From NCBI GenBank assembly GCA_017860085.1, contig JAFNAJ010000169.1:1-6096 (forward strand): 6,096 nt of DNA. The letters run 5' to 3'. Positions within the stretch are counted from its first letter, which is position 1; every line of letters starts with the position of its first letter. Shown piece by piece: positions 1 to 5,799 of the stretch. The DNA comes from Acidobacteriota bacterium (lineage in GTDB: Bacteria > Acidobacteriota > Vicinamibacteria > Vicinamibacterales > JAFNAJ01). The notes under the pieces were generated by a model. That model worked only from the letters and a program-made list of their open reading frames with translations, was not told the DNA's origin and made no database searches. The translations under genes and the position numbers were made by a program.

Positions 1-990
1 CTGCGCAAGCTCGACCTGGAGGGCAGGCCGATTGTGTCGTCGCTCAACTACGATCTCGTCCGCACGGCCAATGCCCCGCCGCTCGAGCCGCAGCTGCACC
101 TGCGCGGCATGTACTCGTACATGGCCGACGCCGGGCTGTTTGTCGAGTGTTCCACGGGCTGGCGTGTGCCGGTGGCGATGGAAGCTGACAACGTGGCGCT
201 GGAGCGCGGCTATCTTGCCGTCCGGAAGGAGGCCGGCGAGCCTGTGCTCGTGAATCTCGAGGGGCGCCTCGCCATGCGACCCGGTATGGAGGGCGCGGGC
301 CTGCAACGGTCGCTCGTGCCGTTGCGTTTCGTCAGGGCGTGGCCCGGTCGGGCGTGCGAGTCAGGAGGAGGCGACGCCGGCGTGACCTCGTTGGCCGGAA
401 CTGGATGGCGGCTCGTGAACGCGAGCATCGGTGTGCCGACCCCCGACGATGTGTCGCGCATTGCTCTGAGGTTCGTCGGCGAGCGCCTGAGCGCGGCGAG
501 CGGCTGCAACAGTGGCACAGCAGGCTACACGCTGGCCGGGGGAGCGCTCGTGGTCCAGTTGTTCGCGACGACCCGGAAGGCGTGCCTCCCGCCCTGGGAC
601 CAGTGGGAGACGGCGTTCTTCCGCTTCCTGGCGTCGAAACCGGCGGTCACGCGCGAGGGTGAGAATCTGATACTCGTCTCGCCGGGCGGCACGATGCGGT
701 TCCGCTCGATGCCGGTGCCCAGCGCCGCGGCCGTGCAGAAGTTCATCTACGTCGCCGCGGAGCGCAAGCCGTGCTCGGGGGTGGCGCCGATGGACTGCCT
801 GCAGGTCCGCGACAAGGAAACCGACCCCTGGCGTCTGCACTACGGCGAGATCATCGGATTCACCCACGTTCCCGGCATCGAGTATCGGCTGCGCATCCTG
901 GAGGACGCCGTGCCGAACCCGCCCGCCGACGGGGCGGCGACGCGGTGGTTCCTCGACGTGATCGTGGAGCAGCGCGTGGTGAAGCGCTAG
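1..990 (+). CDS. NlpE-like / META (HslJ) / DUF4377 envelope protein, 5'-truncated by window edge
   Basis: The frame is open from base 1, so the gene begins upstream; a GTG at 34 is in frame but falls inside a conserved NlpE-like stretch (LDLEGRPIVSSLNY) and is probably not the start. The visible 329 residues show three parts. Residues 1 to about 120 resemble the end of NlpE_N plus the NlpE C-terminal region (RGMYSYMADAGLFVECSTG, then VAME and ALERGYL). Residues about 131-236 are a META/HslJ domain (GTGWRLV, SGCN, ATTRKAC, then W-E-FFRFL). Residues about 247-329 are DUF4377 (FIYVAAERKPC, DCLQVR, IIGFTHVPGIEYRLR, NPPADG). NlpE and HslJ relatives are envelope proteins tied to stress, copper or novobiocin resistance; a role as a periplasmic or outer-membrane stress lipoprotein is inferred, because the signal peptide is outside the window. 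The stop overlaps that of the convergent lipoprotein gene at CTAG. Confidence 0.88.
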   Translation: MRKLDLEGRPIVSSLNYDLVRTANAPPLEPQLHLRGMYSYMADAGLFVECSTGWRVPVAMEADNVALERGYLAVRKEAGEPVLVNLEGRLAMRPGMEGAGLQRSLVPLRFVRAWPGRACESGGGDAGVTSLAGTGWRLVNASIGVPTPDDVSRIALRFVGERLSAASGCNSGTAGYTLAGGALVVQLFATTRKACLPPWDQWETAFFRFLASKPAVTREGENLILVSPGGTMRFRSMPVPSAAAVQKFIYVAAERKPCSGVAPMDCLQVRDKETDPWRLHYGEIIGFTHVPGIEYRLRILEDAVPNPPADGAATRWFLDVIVEQRVVKR

Positions 991-1718
991 CGATCGAGGA
1001 CAAGCAGGCGCACGTCGGGCGGCAAGGCCCGGTAGAGCGACTCGGCGTCCCTCGGGTTGAGGACGACCCGCAGTCGAAGCGCGTCACGGTTTCGCGGCCG
1101 CATCGCGGTGACGACGTCGCGCCACTTTGCCCCCCACCACGTACGCCACCGCGCCCACGTGCCGGCGGCGGCGTCCGCCTCGCGCGGACGAATCTCGACC
1201 GACAGCCCATCGTCGAAGCGGATGAGGTAGCGCGACGGCACAGGGTAGCGCTCCTCGGCGGTCGGCGGAACGGGCGGCGCCGTGGGCTCCTCGCCCTCCT
1301 GGCTCGGCCCGCCGTCCTGCTGCACGACACGGAGGACCGGTCGAGGAGGCTCGAGGTTTCCGCCGGACCAGACGACACCACGCCACGGGCGGTGGCCGCC
1401 ACGCTGTATCCAGGCCACCCGCGGCCGCCCGAGCATCAGGCCCAGCACCGGGTACCGCTGCAGCTCCGCCCCGCGCAACATGAGCGCGAGCTCGGGCGCG
1501 GCGGGGTCCAGCAGGAGATAGAAGTCCTTGCTGGCGGCCAGCTCGATCTTCCGCTGAAGCATCGCGGTGGATCGCTGCAGCCTGGCCGCCGCAGCCTGCG
1601 CGTCGCTGATCTGCTGTTCGGCGGGCGACCTCGAGCACGCGGCCAAGGAGAGACAAGCGCTCGCCACCAGTGCTCGCGTCACCCATCTCCGGAGCCACGT
1701 CTGCTGCGGCATCATCAT
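987..1718 (-). CDS. lipoprotein of unknown function, last gene of L,D-transpeptidase cluster
   Basis: A 243-residue protein. The N-terminus has basic residues (R10, R11, R15), a hydrophobic core and a lipobox LAAC with Cys28. Ser follows the Cys, which by the E. coli rule predicts outer-membrane sorting. Three ATG codons are consecutive (1718, 1715, 1712). A weak GGGA lies 4, 7 or 10 nt before them, so the exact start is uncertain by two residues. The frame stays open upstream to 1811, but that extension would overlap the previous gene and precede the signal peptide. After a short helix (33-60), residues about 62-98 (KDFYLLLD, LMLRG, RYPVLGLMLG) look like the first strands of a YkuD domain, but there is no His/Cys catalytic motif. 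A proline- and glutamate-rich linker (about 134-158) leads to a basic C-terminal part containing LRLRVVLNPRDAESLYRALP. No named family was recognised. It lies 14 nt after the second transpeptidase and is probably cotranscribed and functionally linked. Confidence 0.82.
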   Translation of the reverse strand: MMMPQQTWLRRWVTRALVASACLSLAACSRSPAEQQISDAQAAAARLQRSTAMLQRKIELAASKDFYLLLDPAAPELALMLRGAELQRYPVLGLMLGRPRVAWIQRGGHRPWRGVVWSGGNLEPPRPVLRVVQQDGGPSQEGEEPTAPPVPPTAEERYPVPSRYLIRFDDGLSVEIRPREADAAAGTWARWRTWWGAKWRDVVTAMRPRNRDALRLRVVLNPRDAESLYRALPPDVRLLVLDR

Positions 1719-1732
1719 GTGGTCCCGTGGCG

Positions 1733-2551
1733 TCAGTAGATGTAGATCGGTGTGCCCAAGGGGGCGTTGGCCCAGACGACCCGCAGGTCGTCGCGTCCCA
1801 CACGGATGCACCCATGCGAGACCGCGCGCCCCAGCAGCCGCTCGTACAGAGTGCCGTGGATCATGTACCCGTTGCCAAAGTAGAGCGCGTACTCGCCCAG
1901 TGATCCGTAGTCGAGGCGTTCAGCTGGGTTCTTGGGGATCGGCTGCCCCTCTTCGACGAAGGCCCAGTCGGGCTTCCGCCAAACCGGGTTCGCTCGCTTC
2001 GACAGCACCTCGAAGCGACCGCGTGGCGTGTCGAACACCCATTCGCGCTTCTTCCCAGACGATTCCTTCAGCACCATGCCTGAGCCCGCCGAGCACACGG
2101 CCTCGAGCATCGTCTCGTCGCCCTTCTTCAAGTAGAGGCGGTTGTGGGTCTGATCGATGACGATGAAGACCCCACGCGGGGTCATGGCCGCGAGACGGGC
2201 CTTGAGCGTGCGCTCGCGAGCGCGAAGGCGCGACGTCACCTGCTTGAGGCCCCGATCGTCTGACGGCACGTCGCCGGTCAGCGTGGGCGGAGTGTCCACC
2301 ACGGGCGCGTAGCGGTAGCCGGTGCCAGCCCACGCAAGCCCCAGAAGGGCGCCCGCGGCCGCCACGGCGATCCACCCGGTGCGTCGGTCGACGGGAAACG
2401 GCCAGAGTCGATGGACCGGCGCCGCGGGCGCAACCGCTGCGGCGCCGGGAGGCGCCTCGGCTGCGACGGCAGGCGCGGCCGGCTCAGGGCTGGCGTCCGT
2501 CGAGGGCGCCACCGGTTCGTCGCTGGCGGGCGAATTCGGCGATGGCTCCAT
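1733..2551 (-). CDS. membrane-anchored L,D-transpeptidase (YkuD domain, SHGC active site)
   Basis: A 272-residue protein from the ATG at 2551. A TTG at 2587 would add 12 residues and is less likely. No ATG, GTG or TTG start falls between the end of the upstream gene and the membrane segment, so the start must lie inside the upstream gene. Residues 1-57 are Pro/Ala/Glu-rich and probably cytoplasmic. Residues 59-78 form one membrane helix. A short charged helix (about 100-120) links to a YkuD domain from about 127 to the end (GVFIVIDQTHNRLYL, TPRGRFEV). The catalytic motif is complete: His232, then SHGC with Cys248, 16 residues apart. Family members use a Cys thioester intermediate to form 3-3 peptidoglycan cross-links or to attach proteins to peptidoglycan in the periplasm. 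Which reaction this one performs cannot be told from sequence. It overlaps the previous transpeptidase gene by 68 nt, suggesting coupled translation. Confidence 0.93.
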   Translation of the reverse strand: MEPSPNSPASDEPVAPSTDASPEPAAPAVAAEAPPGAAAVAPAAPVHRLWPFPVDRRTGWIAVAAAGALLGLAWAGTGYRYAPVVDTPPTLTGDVPSDDRGLKQVTSRLRARERTLKARLAAMTPRGVFIVIDQTHNRLYLKKGDETMLEAVCSAGSGMVLKESSGKKREWVFDTPRGRFEVLSKRANPVWRKPDWAFVEEGQPIPKNPAERLDYGSLGEYALYFGNGYMIHGTLYERLLGRAVSHGCIRVGRDDLRVVWANAPLGTPIYIY

Positions 2552-3680
2552 AGCTGTCGTTTCCCACGATGGTGACGGGAGTGCCAACCCCCACGCGCGT
2601 GAACAGGTCGTCGATGTCGGGGTTCGTCAAGGCGACGCACCCCTTGGTCCAGTCGCGGCCCCGTCCACCTTCGCCATGAATCTCGATGAGGCCCCCGATT
2701 CCAGCGGACGCGGGCAGCGTACCGTCGCGCCGAGCCCGTGCGTAGTCCGCACGGTCCTGCTGGTTCGGATAGTCGAGCAGCAAGGCTTTGTAGTAGATGG
2801 TGGCCCCACGGCTCTTGCGCGTCACGACGCGGTAGCGTCCCTCGGGCGTGGCGCCGTCGCCGGCGTGCGCCTTGTCGGCGATCCAGTTGAACCCGAGGTC
2901 GATACGATACGTCTTGACGGCCTTGCCGCGGTCGTAGAGTGTGAGCGTGTGCGCCTCCTTCGACACCAGGATGGCCGCGCGTCCCTCGCGGCGCGACCAG
3001 GCCACCGTCTCGTCCTTCCAGCGCTGCCAGCGGGCAAGCGTTTCGCCATCCGCGTACCGGGCCGCGACCGCCACGGCGTGGTCGTGCATCTGGGCTGAGA
3101 GCGCGACGGCCTGCCGGGCCCGCACGGTGGCGTTGCCGAAGTCCCCTTCGCGTTCGTACACGCGAGACTCGGCCAGCGCGGCGCGCGCCTGGGCGAGGAG
3201 TGCGCGGCGCGCGGCCCCGAGGTGAATCGTGGTCGCCAACGCCTCGCTCGCCGCGACGGCGGCCTCCGCGTCGGCAATCAGCGAGGCTGCGGCCGTGGCG
3301 GCGGACGACCGACTCTCGCGTGCCACGCCAAGGGCGTCGCGCGCTGCGCGCTCGGCCACCGAGAACGCCTCGACCACGCGCTGGGTGTCTGGGATGGGCC
3401 AGAGGCGCATTTCCTCGACGCGCTGGGCGGCGAGGCCGTCCCGCAGGGCGGCCTCGGCCGTCAGCAGGCGGTCTGGCGCCCACGTCATGGCGTCTGCCGT
3501 GCGCGCGTCGGCCACGGCCGCGCGGGCGGCCTCGGCGGCGGCCTGCATGACGGGCGCTCGGCGCAACCCGACGGCGTAGGCAACGCCGTAGGTGGCCATC
3601 AGCACGGCGACGCCGATCGCCACGAAACGCCACAGGCGCGACGGACGAGCCGTCGCGCCTGGTGTCTTCGAGGTTTTCAC
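2484..3680 (-). CDS. membrane-anchored L,D-transpeptidase with long helical stalk (DWTKGC active site)
   Basis: A 398-residue protein starting at GTG 3680, 13 nt after the stop of the lipoprotein gene. A clear Shine-Dalgarno is not visible. Residues 1-17 are basic, about 18-38 form a membrane helix, and about 44-225 are an alanine/arginine-rich, heptad-like helical region with two blocks resembling DUF4398-type repeats. The YkuD domain runs from about 234 to 373 (AILVSKEAHTLTLYDRG, ATPEGRYRVV, IEIHGEGG, DWTKGCVALTN, GTPVTIVG). The catalytic pair is His335 and Cys348. The motif reads TKGC instead of the common SHGC, a variant that to my knowledge also occurs in other YkuD proteins with a DWTxGC signature, so activity is expected. 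The last 24 residues, after VTIVGN, lie outside the fold and are mostly read from DNA shared with the next gene. The long stalk could place the active site well away from the inner membrane; this is inference. Confidence 0.93.
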   Translation of the reverse strand: MKTSKTPGATARPSRLWRFVAIGVAVLMATYGVAYAVGLRRAPVMQAAAEAARAAVADARTADAMTWAPDRLLTAEAALRDGLAAQRVEEMRLWPIPDTQRVVEAFSVAERAARDALGVARESRSSAATAAASLIADAEAAVAASEALATTIHLGAARRALLAQARAALAESRVYEREGDFGNATVRARQAVALSAQMHDHAVAVAARYADGETLARWQRWKDETVAWSRREGRAAILVSKEAHTLTLYDRGKAVKTYRIDLGFNWIADKAHAGDGATPEGRYRVVTRKSRGATIYYKALLLDYPNQQDRADYARARRDGTLPASAGIGGLIEIHGEGGRGRDWTKGCVALTNPDIDDLFTRVGVGTPVTIVGNDSYGAIAEFARQRRTGGALDGRQP

Positions 3681-3693
3681 CGGACGGTGTGGA

Positions 3694-4284
3694 CTAGCCC
3701 TTCTTGGCCGCCATTGCGGTTTCGATCGCGGTCTTCACCGTGGTGGCGGCGGCCTTCGCCGACTCCGCCTTGGCCCTGGCATCGACGAAGCGCTCGGCTG
3801 CCAGCGCCGCCTCGGCGTCGGTGATCGACGTGCCGGCGGTGGTCAGGTCGCCCTTCATGGCCTCGATGTCCGCGGCCGTTCCCTTGCCCTTGGGCGCCTT
3901 GTCGAGCAGCGCCTGGGCCTCGGTGAGCAGCGTCTTGGCCTCCTCGATCGCGGCGGTGGCATCGGCCTTGGCCTTCTCTTTGCCCGCGGCGGCGTCGGCC
4001 ACGGCCTTCTCGCCAGCCGTCTTTGCGGCTGCCGCGAGTTCCTTGGCCTTGTCATAGGACGCGAACCACTTGCCTTCCTGTGCCTTGAGTTCGGCGTCGA
4101 GCGCCGCCTGGGCGTCTTGCACCGCCTTCAGCGAGTCGGCGGCGTACTCGCCGGCCCCGGCTGAGGTGGCCTGATCGAGCGCTGCCTTGGCTGCATCGAT
4201 GTCGGCCTTCGGCGGCGCCCCGCACCCGGCCGCCGCAACGGCCAAGCCCAGGACGACGATCCACATCTTCACGTTCGGACGCAT
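3694..4284 (-). CDS. alanine-rich helical lipoprotein (DUF4398-like), first gene of L,D-transpeptidase operon
   Basis: A 196-residue protein with a well-supported ATG at 4284: AAGGAGG precedes it with a 6-nt spacer. The signal peptide (residues 1-20) ends in AAAGC with Cys21. Gly follows the Cys, compatible with outer-membrane sorting. The -3 position of the lipobox is Ala rather than Leu, so it is slightly atypical. The mature part is almost all predicted helix, contains about 32% Ala (62 of 196 residues) with many Lys, Asp and Glu, and has a break at PKGKG (131-135), suggesting two long helical hairpins. The pattern of AALDAELKAQ and AAKAALDQA resembles DUF4398-type envelope proteins, although composition bias makes the family assignment uncertain. 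The C-terminus is AMAAKKG. Being first in an operon with two L,D-transpeptidases, it could be an outer-membrane partner or a peptidoglycan-attached protein analogous to Braun lipoprotein; that role is inferred. Confidence 0.88.
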   Translation of the reverse strand: MRPNVKMWIVVLGLAVAAAGCGAPPKADIDAAKAALDQATSAGAGEYAADSLKAVQDAQAALDAELKAQEGKWFASYDKAKELAAAAKTAGEKAVADAAAGKEKAKADATAAIEEAKTLLTEAQALLDKAPKGKGTAADIEAMKGDLTTAGTSITDAEAALAAERFVDARAKAESAKAAATTVKTAIETAMAAKKG

Positions 4285-4290
4285 AGCGTG

Positions 4291-4297
4291 CCTCCTT
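4291..4297 (-). promoter_or_regulatory. strong Shine-Dalgarno for the helical lipoprotein
   Basis: On the minus strand AAGGAGG lies 6 nt before the ATG at 4284. It is the best ribosome-binding site in the window and fixes the start of the first operon gene. The downstream genes have much weaker sites, so the lipoprotein is probably made in larger amounts than the transpeptidases. Confidence 0.85.
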
Positions 4298-4304
4298 GCG
4301 CGAA

Positions 4305-4324
4305 CCGGCGACCTCCGTCACCGG
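4305..4324 (-). promoter_or_regulatory. hairpin in the 5' leader of the L,D-transpeptidase operon
   Basis: On the minus strand CCGGTGAC and GTCGCCGG can pair as an 8-bp stem (seven Watson-Crick pairs and one G-U) around a GGAG loop. It lies between the predicted transcription start (about 4331) and the Shine-Dalgarno. There is no following T tract, so it is not a typical intrinsic terminator. It could protect the mRNA 5' end or tune translation; function is inferred. Confidence 0.5.
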
Positions 4325-4337
4325 CACGCAACTAGAC

Positions 4338-4366
4338 ATTATACCCTGCAGTACCGGAACGCACGC
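4338..4366 (-). promoter_or_regulatory. probable sigma-70 promoter of the lipoprotein/L,D-transpeptidase operon
   Basis: The minus strand carries a perfect TATAAT at 4343-4338 in an otherwise GC-rich intergenic region, at a sensible distance from the first gene (leader of about 47 nt). At a 17-nt spacing the -35 position reads GCGTGC, a poor match to TTGACA, and there is no extended -10 TG. The promoter may therefore need an activator. The -10 element is the convincing part. Confidence 0.6.
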
Positions 4367-4501
4367 CGGCATCACCCCTTGGACCAGCCCACAGGCGGCG
4401 TCGCGTCGCGCCCGAAACAGACGCCCGACTCGATCGAGGTGATAGCCGTGGCGCTCGCCCGACAGGGCGTCCATGCGTGCCTGCACTGCCTACGAGCCAG
4501 G

Positions 4502-5653
4502 TCACCGGCCCAGCCCGATCACGTTCCGCTTCGACAGGTGGGCGATCAGCGCGCCGGCGACCATTCCGACAACATAGCCGTAGGGCAGGCTCACGGCGCA
4601 AAGACCCACCAGCACGACAACCGAGAAGTCGGCCTTGCTCGGGGCGGTGTCCCGCACGAGTCCGATGAGGGTGAGAGCCTCGAACAGGAGGATCACACCG
4701 AGAACGGGCTTGGGGAACAGGTGGACCACCTGGTCGAAGCCCGAGGCGAGGAAGAGGCCGATGCCGAGGAACATCGAGCCATACACGATCACCGACCCCC
4801 CCGTGCGCGCGCCGAAGGCATAGTGGCCCGCCATGCCACCCGAGCCGTGACAGGTGGGCACCCCGCCAAAGAACGGGTTCACCAGGTTCATCAGCGAGTA
4901 GGTGAAGCCGATGCGCCGCACGGTGAGCGGCTTGTGCGGAAAGAGGTCCTGCGCAATCTGTTGCGTGGCGAGGATTGAGTTGCCGAGCGACAGCGGAATC
5001 TGCGGGATGGCCAGGACCAGGAACCCCGTCCAGACGTGCTCCCACGTTGGCGTTGACCAATGTGGGACCGAGAGGCCGACGCTTCCGGCGAGCGCGGAGA
5101 CGTCCAGCCGCCACACGAACGCGTAGACCAGGCCGAGCCCAATGGCAAACAAGGCCGGTGGGAACCGGCGATTGCCGATGAGCAGCACGACGATCGCGAA
5201 GGCGAGCGCGCCGAGAGCGTAGCCCTGGAACCCTTCGGCGGGCAGATAGTCCTTGAGGGCCAGCGCGGCCAGTTGCAGACCCAGGCCGAACTGAATGCCG
5301 CGGACGACGGCCTTGGGAATGGCGCGGGCGAGCGCGTCGATGAGACCCGAGGCCACCAGGGCCAGCATGACGATGCCGATCGCCAAACCGCCGCCCGCCA
5401 GCACGGCGCCCGACACCCGCTGGGTGATGACGATCACCGCCATGGCCTTGAGCGGCTGGGCCGGCATGGGGATGCCGTAGATGAGGCCCGTCAGGATCTG
5501 CATGGCGCCGAACATGATGAGCACGGCGGCCGGATCCAGATCCGTGGCCAGGATCATGCCGACGATGAGCGGGAAATCGGTGCCGAGGTCGCCGAAGGCG
5601 CCGGAGAGCTCGTTGCGGTCGAACCGCACACGTGGGGGGGCGGGACGCGTCAT
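4502..5653 (-). CDS. MOT1-type molybdate/sulfate transporter
   Basis: A 383-residue, very hydrophobic protein with roughly ten membrane segments. It shows the repeated signature of the MOT1 branch of sulfate-transporter-like proteins: ELSGAFGDLGTDFPL (15-29), MPAQPLKAMAVIVIT (63-77), IPQIPLSLGNSILAT (216-230) and GGVPTCHGSGGMAGHY (263-278), then FGARTGG. It lacks the C-terminal STAS domain of classical SulP carriers, as MOT1 proteins do, and the length fits the family. Plant and algal MOT1 members carry molybdate with high affinity; bacterial ones are usually annotated putative sulfate or molybdate transporters, so the substrate is uncertain. The start is the ATG at 5653, just upstream of the first conserved motif; no good Shine-Dalgarno is seen. 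The frame stays open upstream to 5920, but that part lacks family motifs and would run into the divergent gene. No molybdenum cofactor gene is nearby. Confidence 0.9.
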   Translation of the reverse strand: MTRPAPPRVRFDRNELSGAFGDLGTDFPLIVGMILATDLDPAAVLIMFGAMQILTGLIYGIPMPAQPLKAMAVIVITQRVSGAVLAGGGLAIGIVMLALVASGLIDALARAIPKAVVRGIQFGLGLQLAALALKDYLPAEGFQGYALGALAFAIVVLLIGNRRFPPALFAIGLGLVYAFVWRLDVSALAGSVGLSVPHWSTPTWEHVWTGFLVLAIPQIPLSLGNSILATQQIAQDLFPHKPLTVRRIGFTYSLMNLVNPFFGGVPTCHGSGGMAGHYAFGARTGGSVIVYGSMFLGIGLFLASGFDQVVHLFPKPVLGVILLFEALTLIGLVRDTAPSKADFSVVVLVGLCAVSLPYGYVVGMVAGALIAHLSKRNVIGLGR

Positions 5654-5690
5654 CAGAGATGCGGGCGCATGGGGCGCAGTGTGCAGGAGA

Positions 5691-5719
5691 ATCCTGTCGG
5701 GCCCTGCGGTCCCCGTCAA
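5691..5719 (-). promoter_or_regulatory. possible promoter of the MOT1 transporter
   Basis: On the minus strand TTGACG (5719-5714, five of six consensus bases) is followed after 17 nt by CAGGAT (5696-5691, three of six). Transcription would start near 5684 and leave a leader of about 30 nt. The -35 is good and the -10 weak, so the call is tentative. Confidence 0.35.
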
Positions 5720-5731
5720 GTCCGGCCGGAC
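5720..5731. repeat. 12-bp perfect palindrome, possible operator
   Basis: GTCCGGCCGGAC is identical to its reverse complement and directly abuts the possible -35 element of the transporter gene, within the divergent intergenic region. It could bind a dimeric regulator. GC-rich DNA makes such palindromes fairly common by chance, so this is only a candidate site. Confidence 0.35.
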
Positions 5732-5763
5732 GGTCGTGAGCCCGGAGGGGCAAGTACGCCTCG

Positions 5764-5792
5764 TTGCGCGTCTGAGGCCAAGTCGGTATTGT
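5764..5792 (+). promoter_or_regulatory. possible promoter of the DUF2585 gene
   Basis: TTGCGC at 5764-5769 and TATTGT at 5787-5792 are separated by 17 nt. Transcription would start near 5799, giving either a nearly leaderless mRNA for the ATG at 5800 or a leader of about 60 nt for the ATG at 5860. Both boxes are partial matches (three and four of six). Confidence 0.3.
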
Positions 5793-5799
5793 TCAGGCC

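Noticed and set aside
771..1739. 322-residue plus-strand open frame across the end of the NlpE/META gene and the lipoprotein gene
   Set aside because: Arg/Pro/Gly-rich low-complexity translation without recognisable motifs, lying across two supported genes; a typical shadow frame in GC-rich DNA.
1719..1811. N-terminal extension of the last lipoprotein to 1811
   Set aside because: It would place 31 residues before a good signal peptide and overlap the conserved SHGC-containing end of the transpeptidase.
2278..3633. 451-residue minus-strand open frame over the first transpeptidase
   Set aside because: It is the alternate frame of a gene with a clear catalytic motif and membrane anchor; its translation is Arg-rich and featureless.
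4321..4369. CCGGC and GCCGG flanking the TATAAT as an operator-like inverted repeat
   Set aside because: Only five bases match on each side and the inner bases (ACGCA and GCAC) do not continue the symmetry.
4456..4469. Hairpin CGCCC-TGTC-GGGCG (minus strand) downstream of the transporter as a terminator
   Set aside because: Only a 5-bp stem and no T tract; GC-rich DNA gives such stems by chance. No convincing intrinsic terminator was found after the transporter.
4285..4501. Possible small gene in the gap between the transporter and the lipoprotein
   Set aside because: Minus-strand frames here lack a good ribosome site and motifs and run into the lipoprotein gene in another frame; the gap is explained by the promoter and leader.
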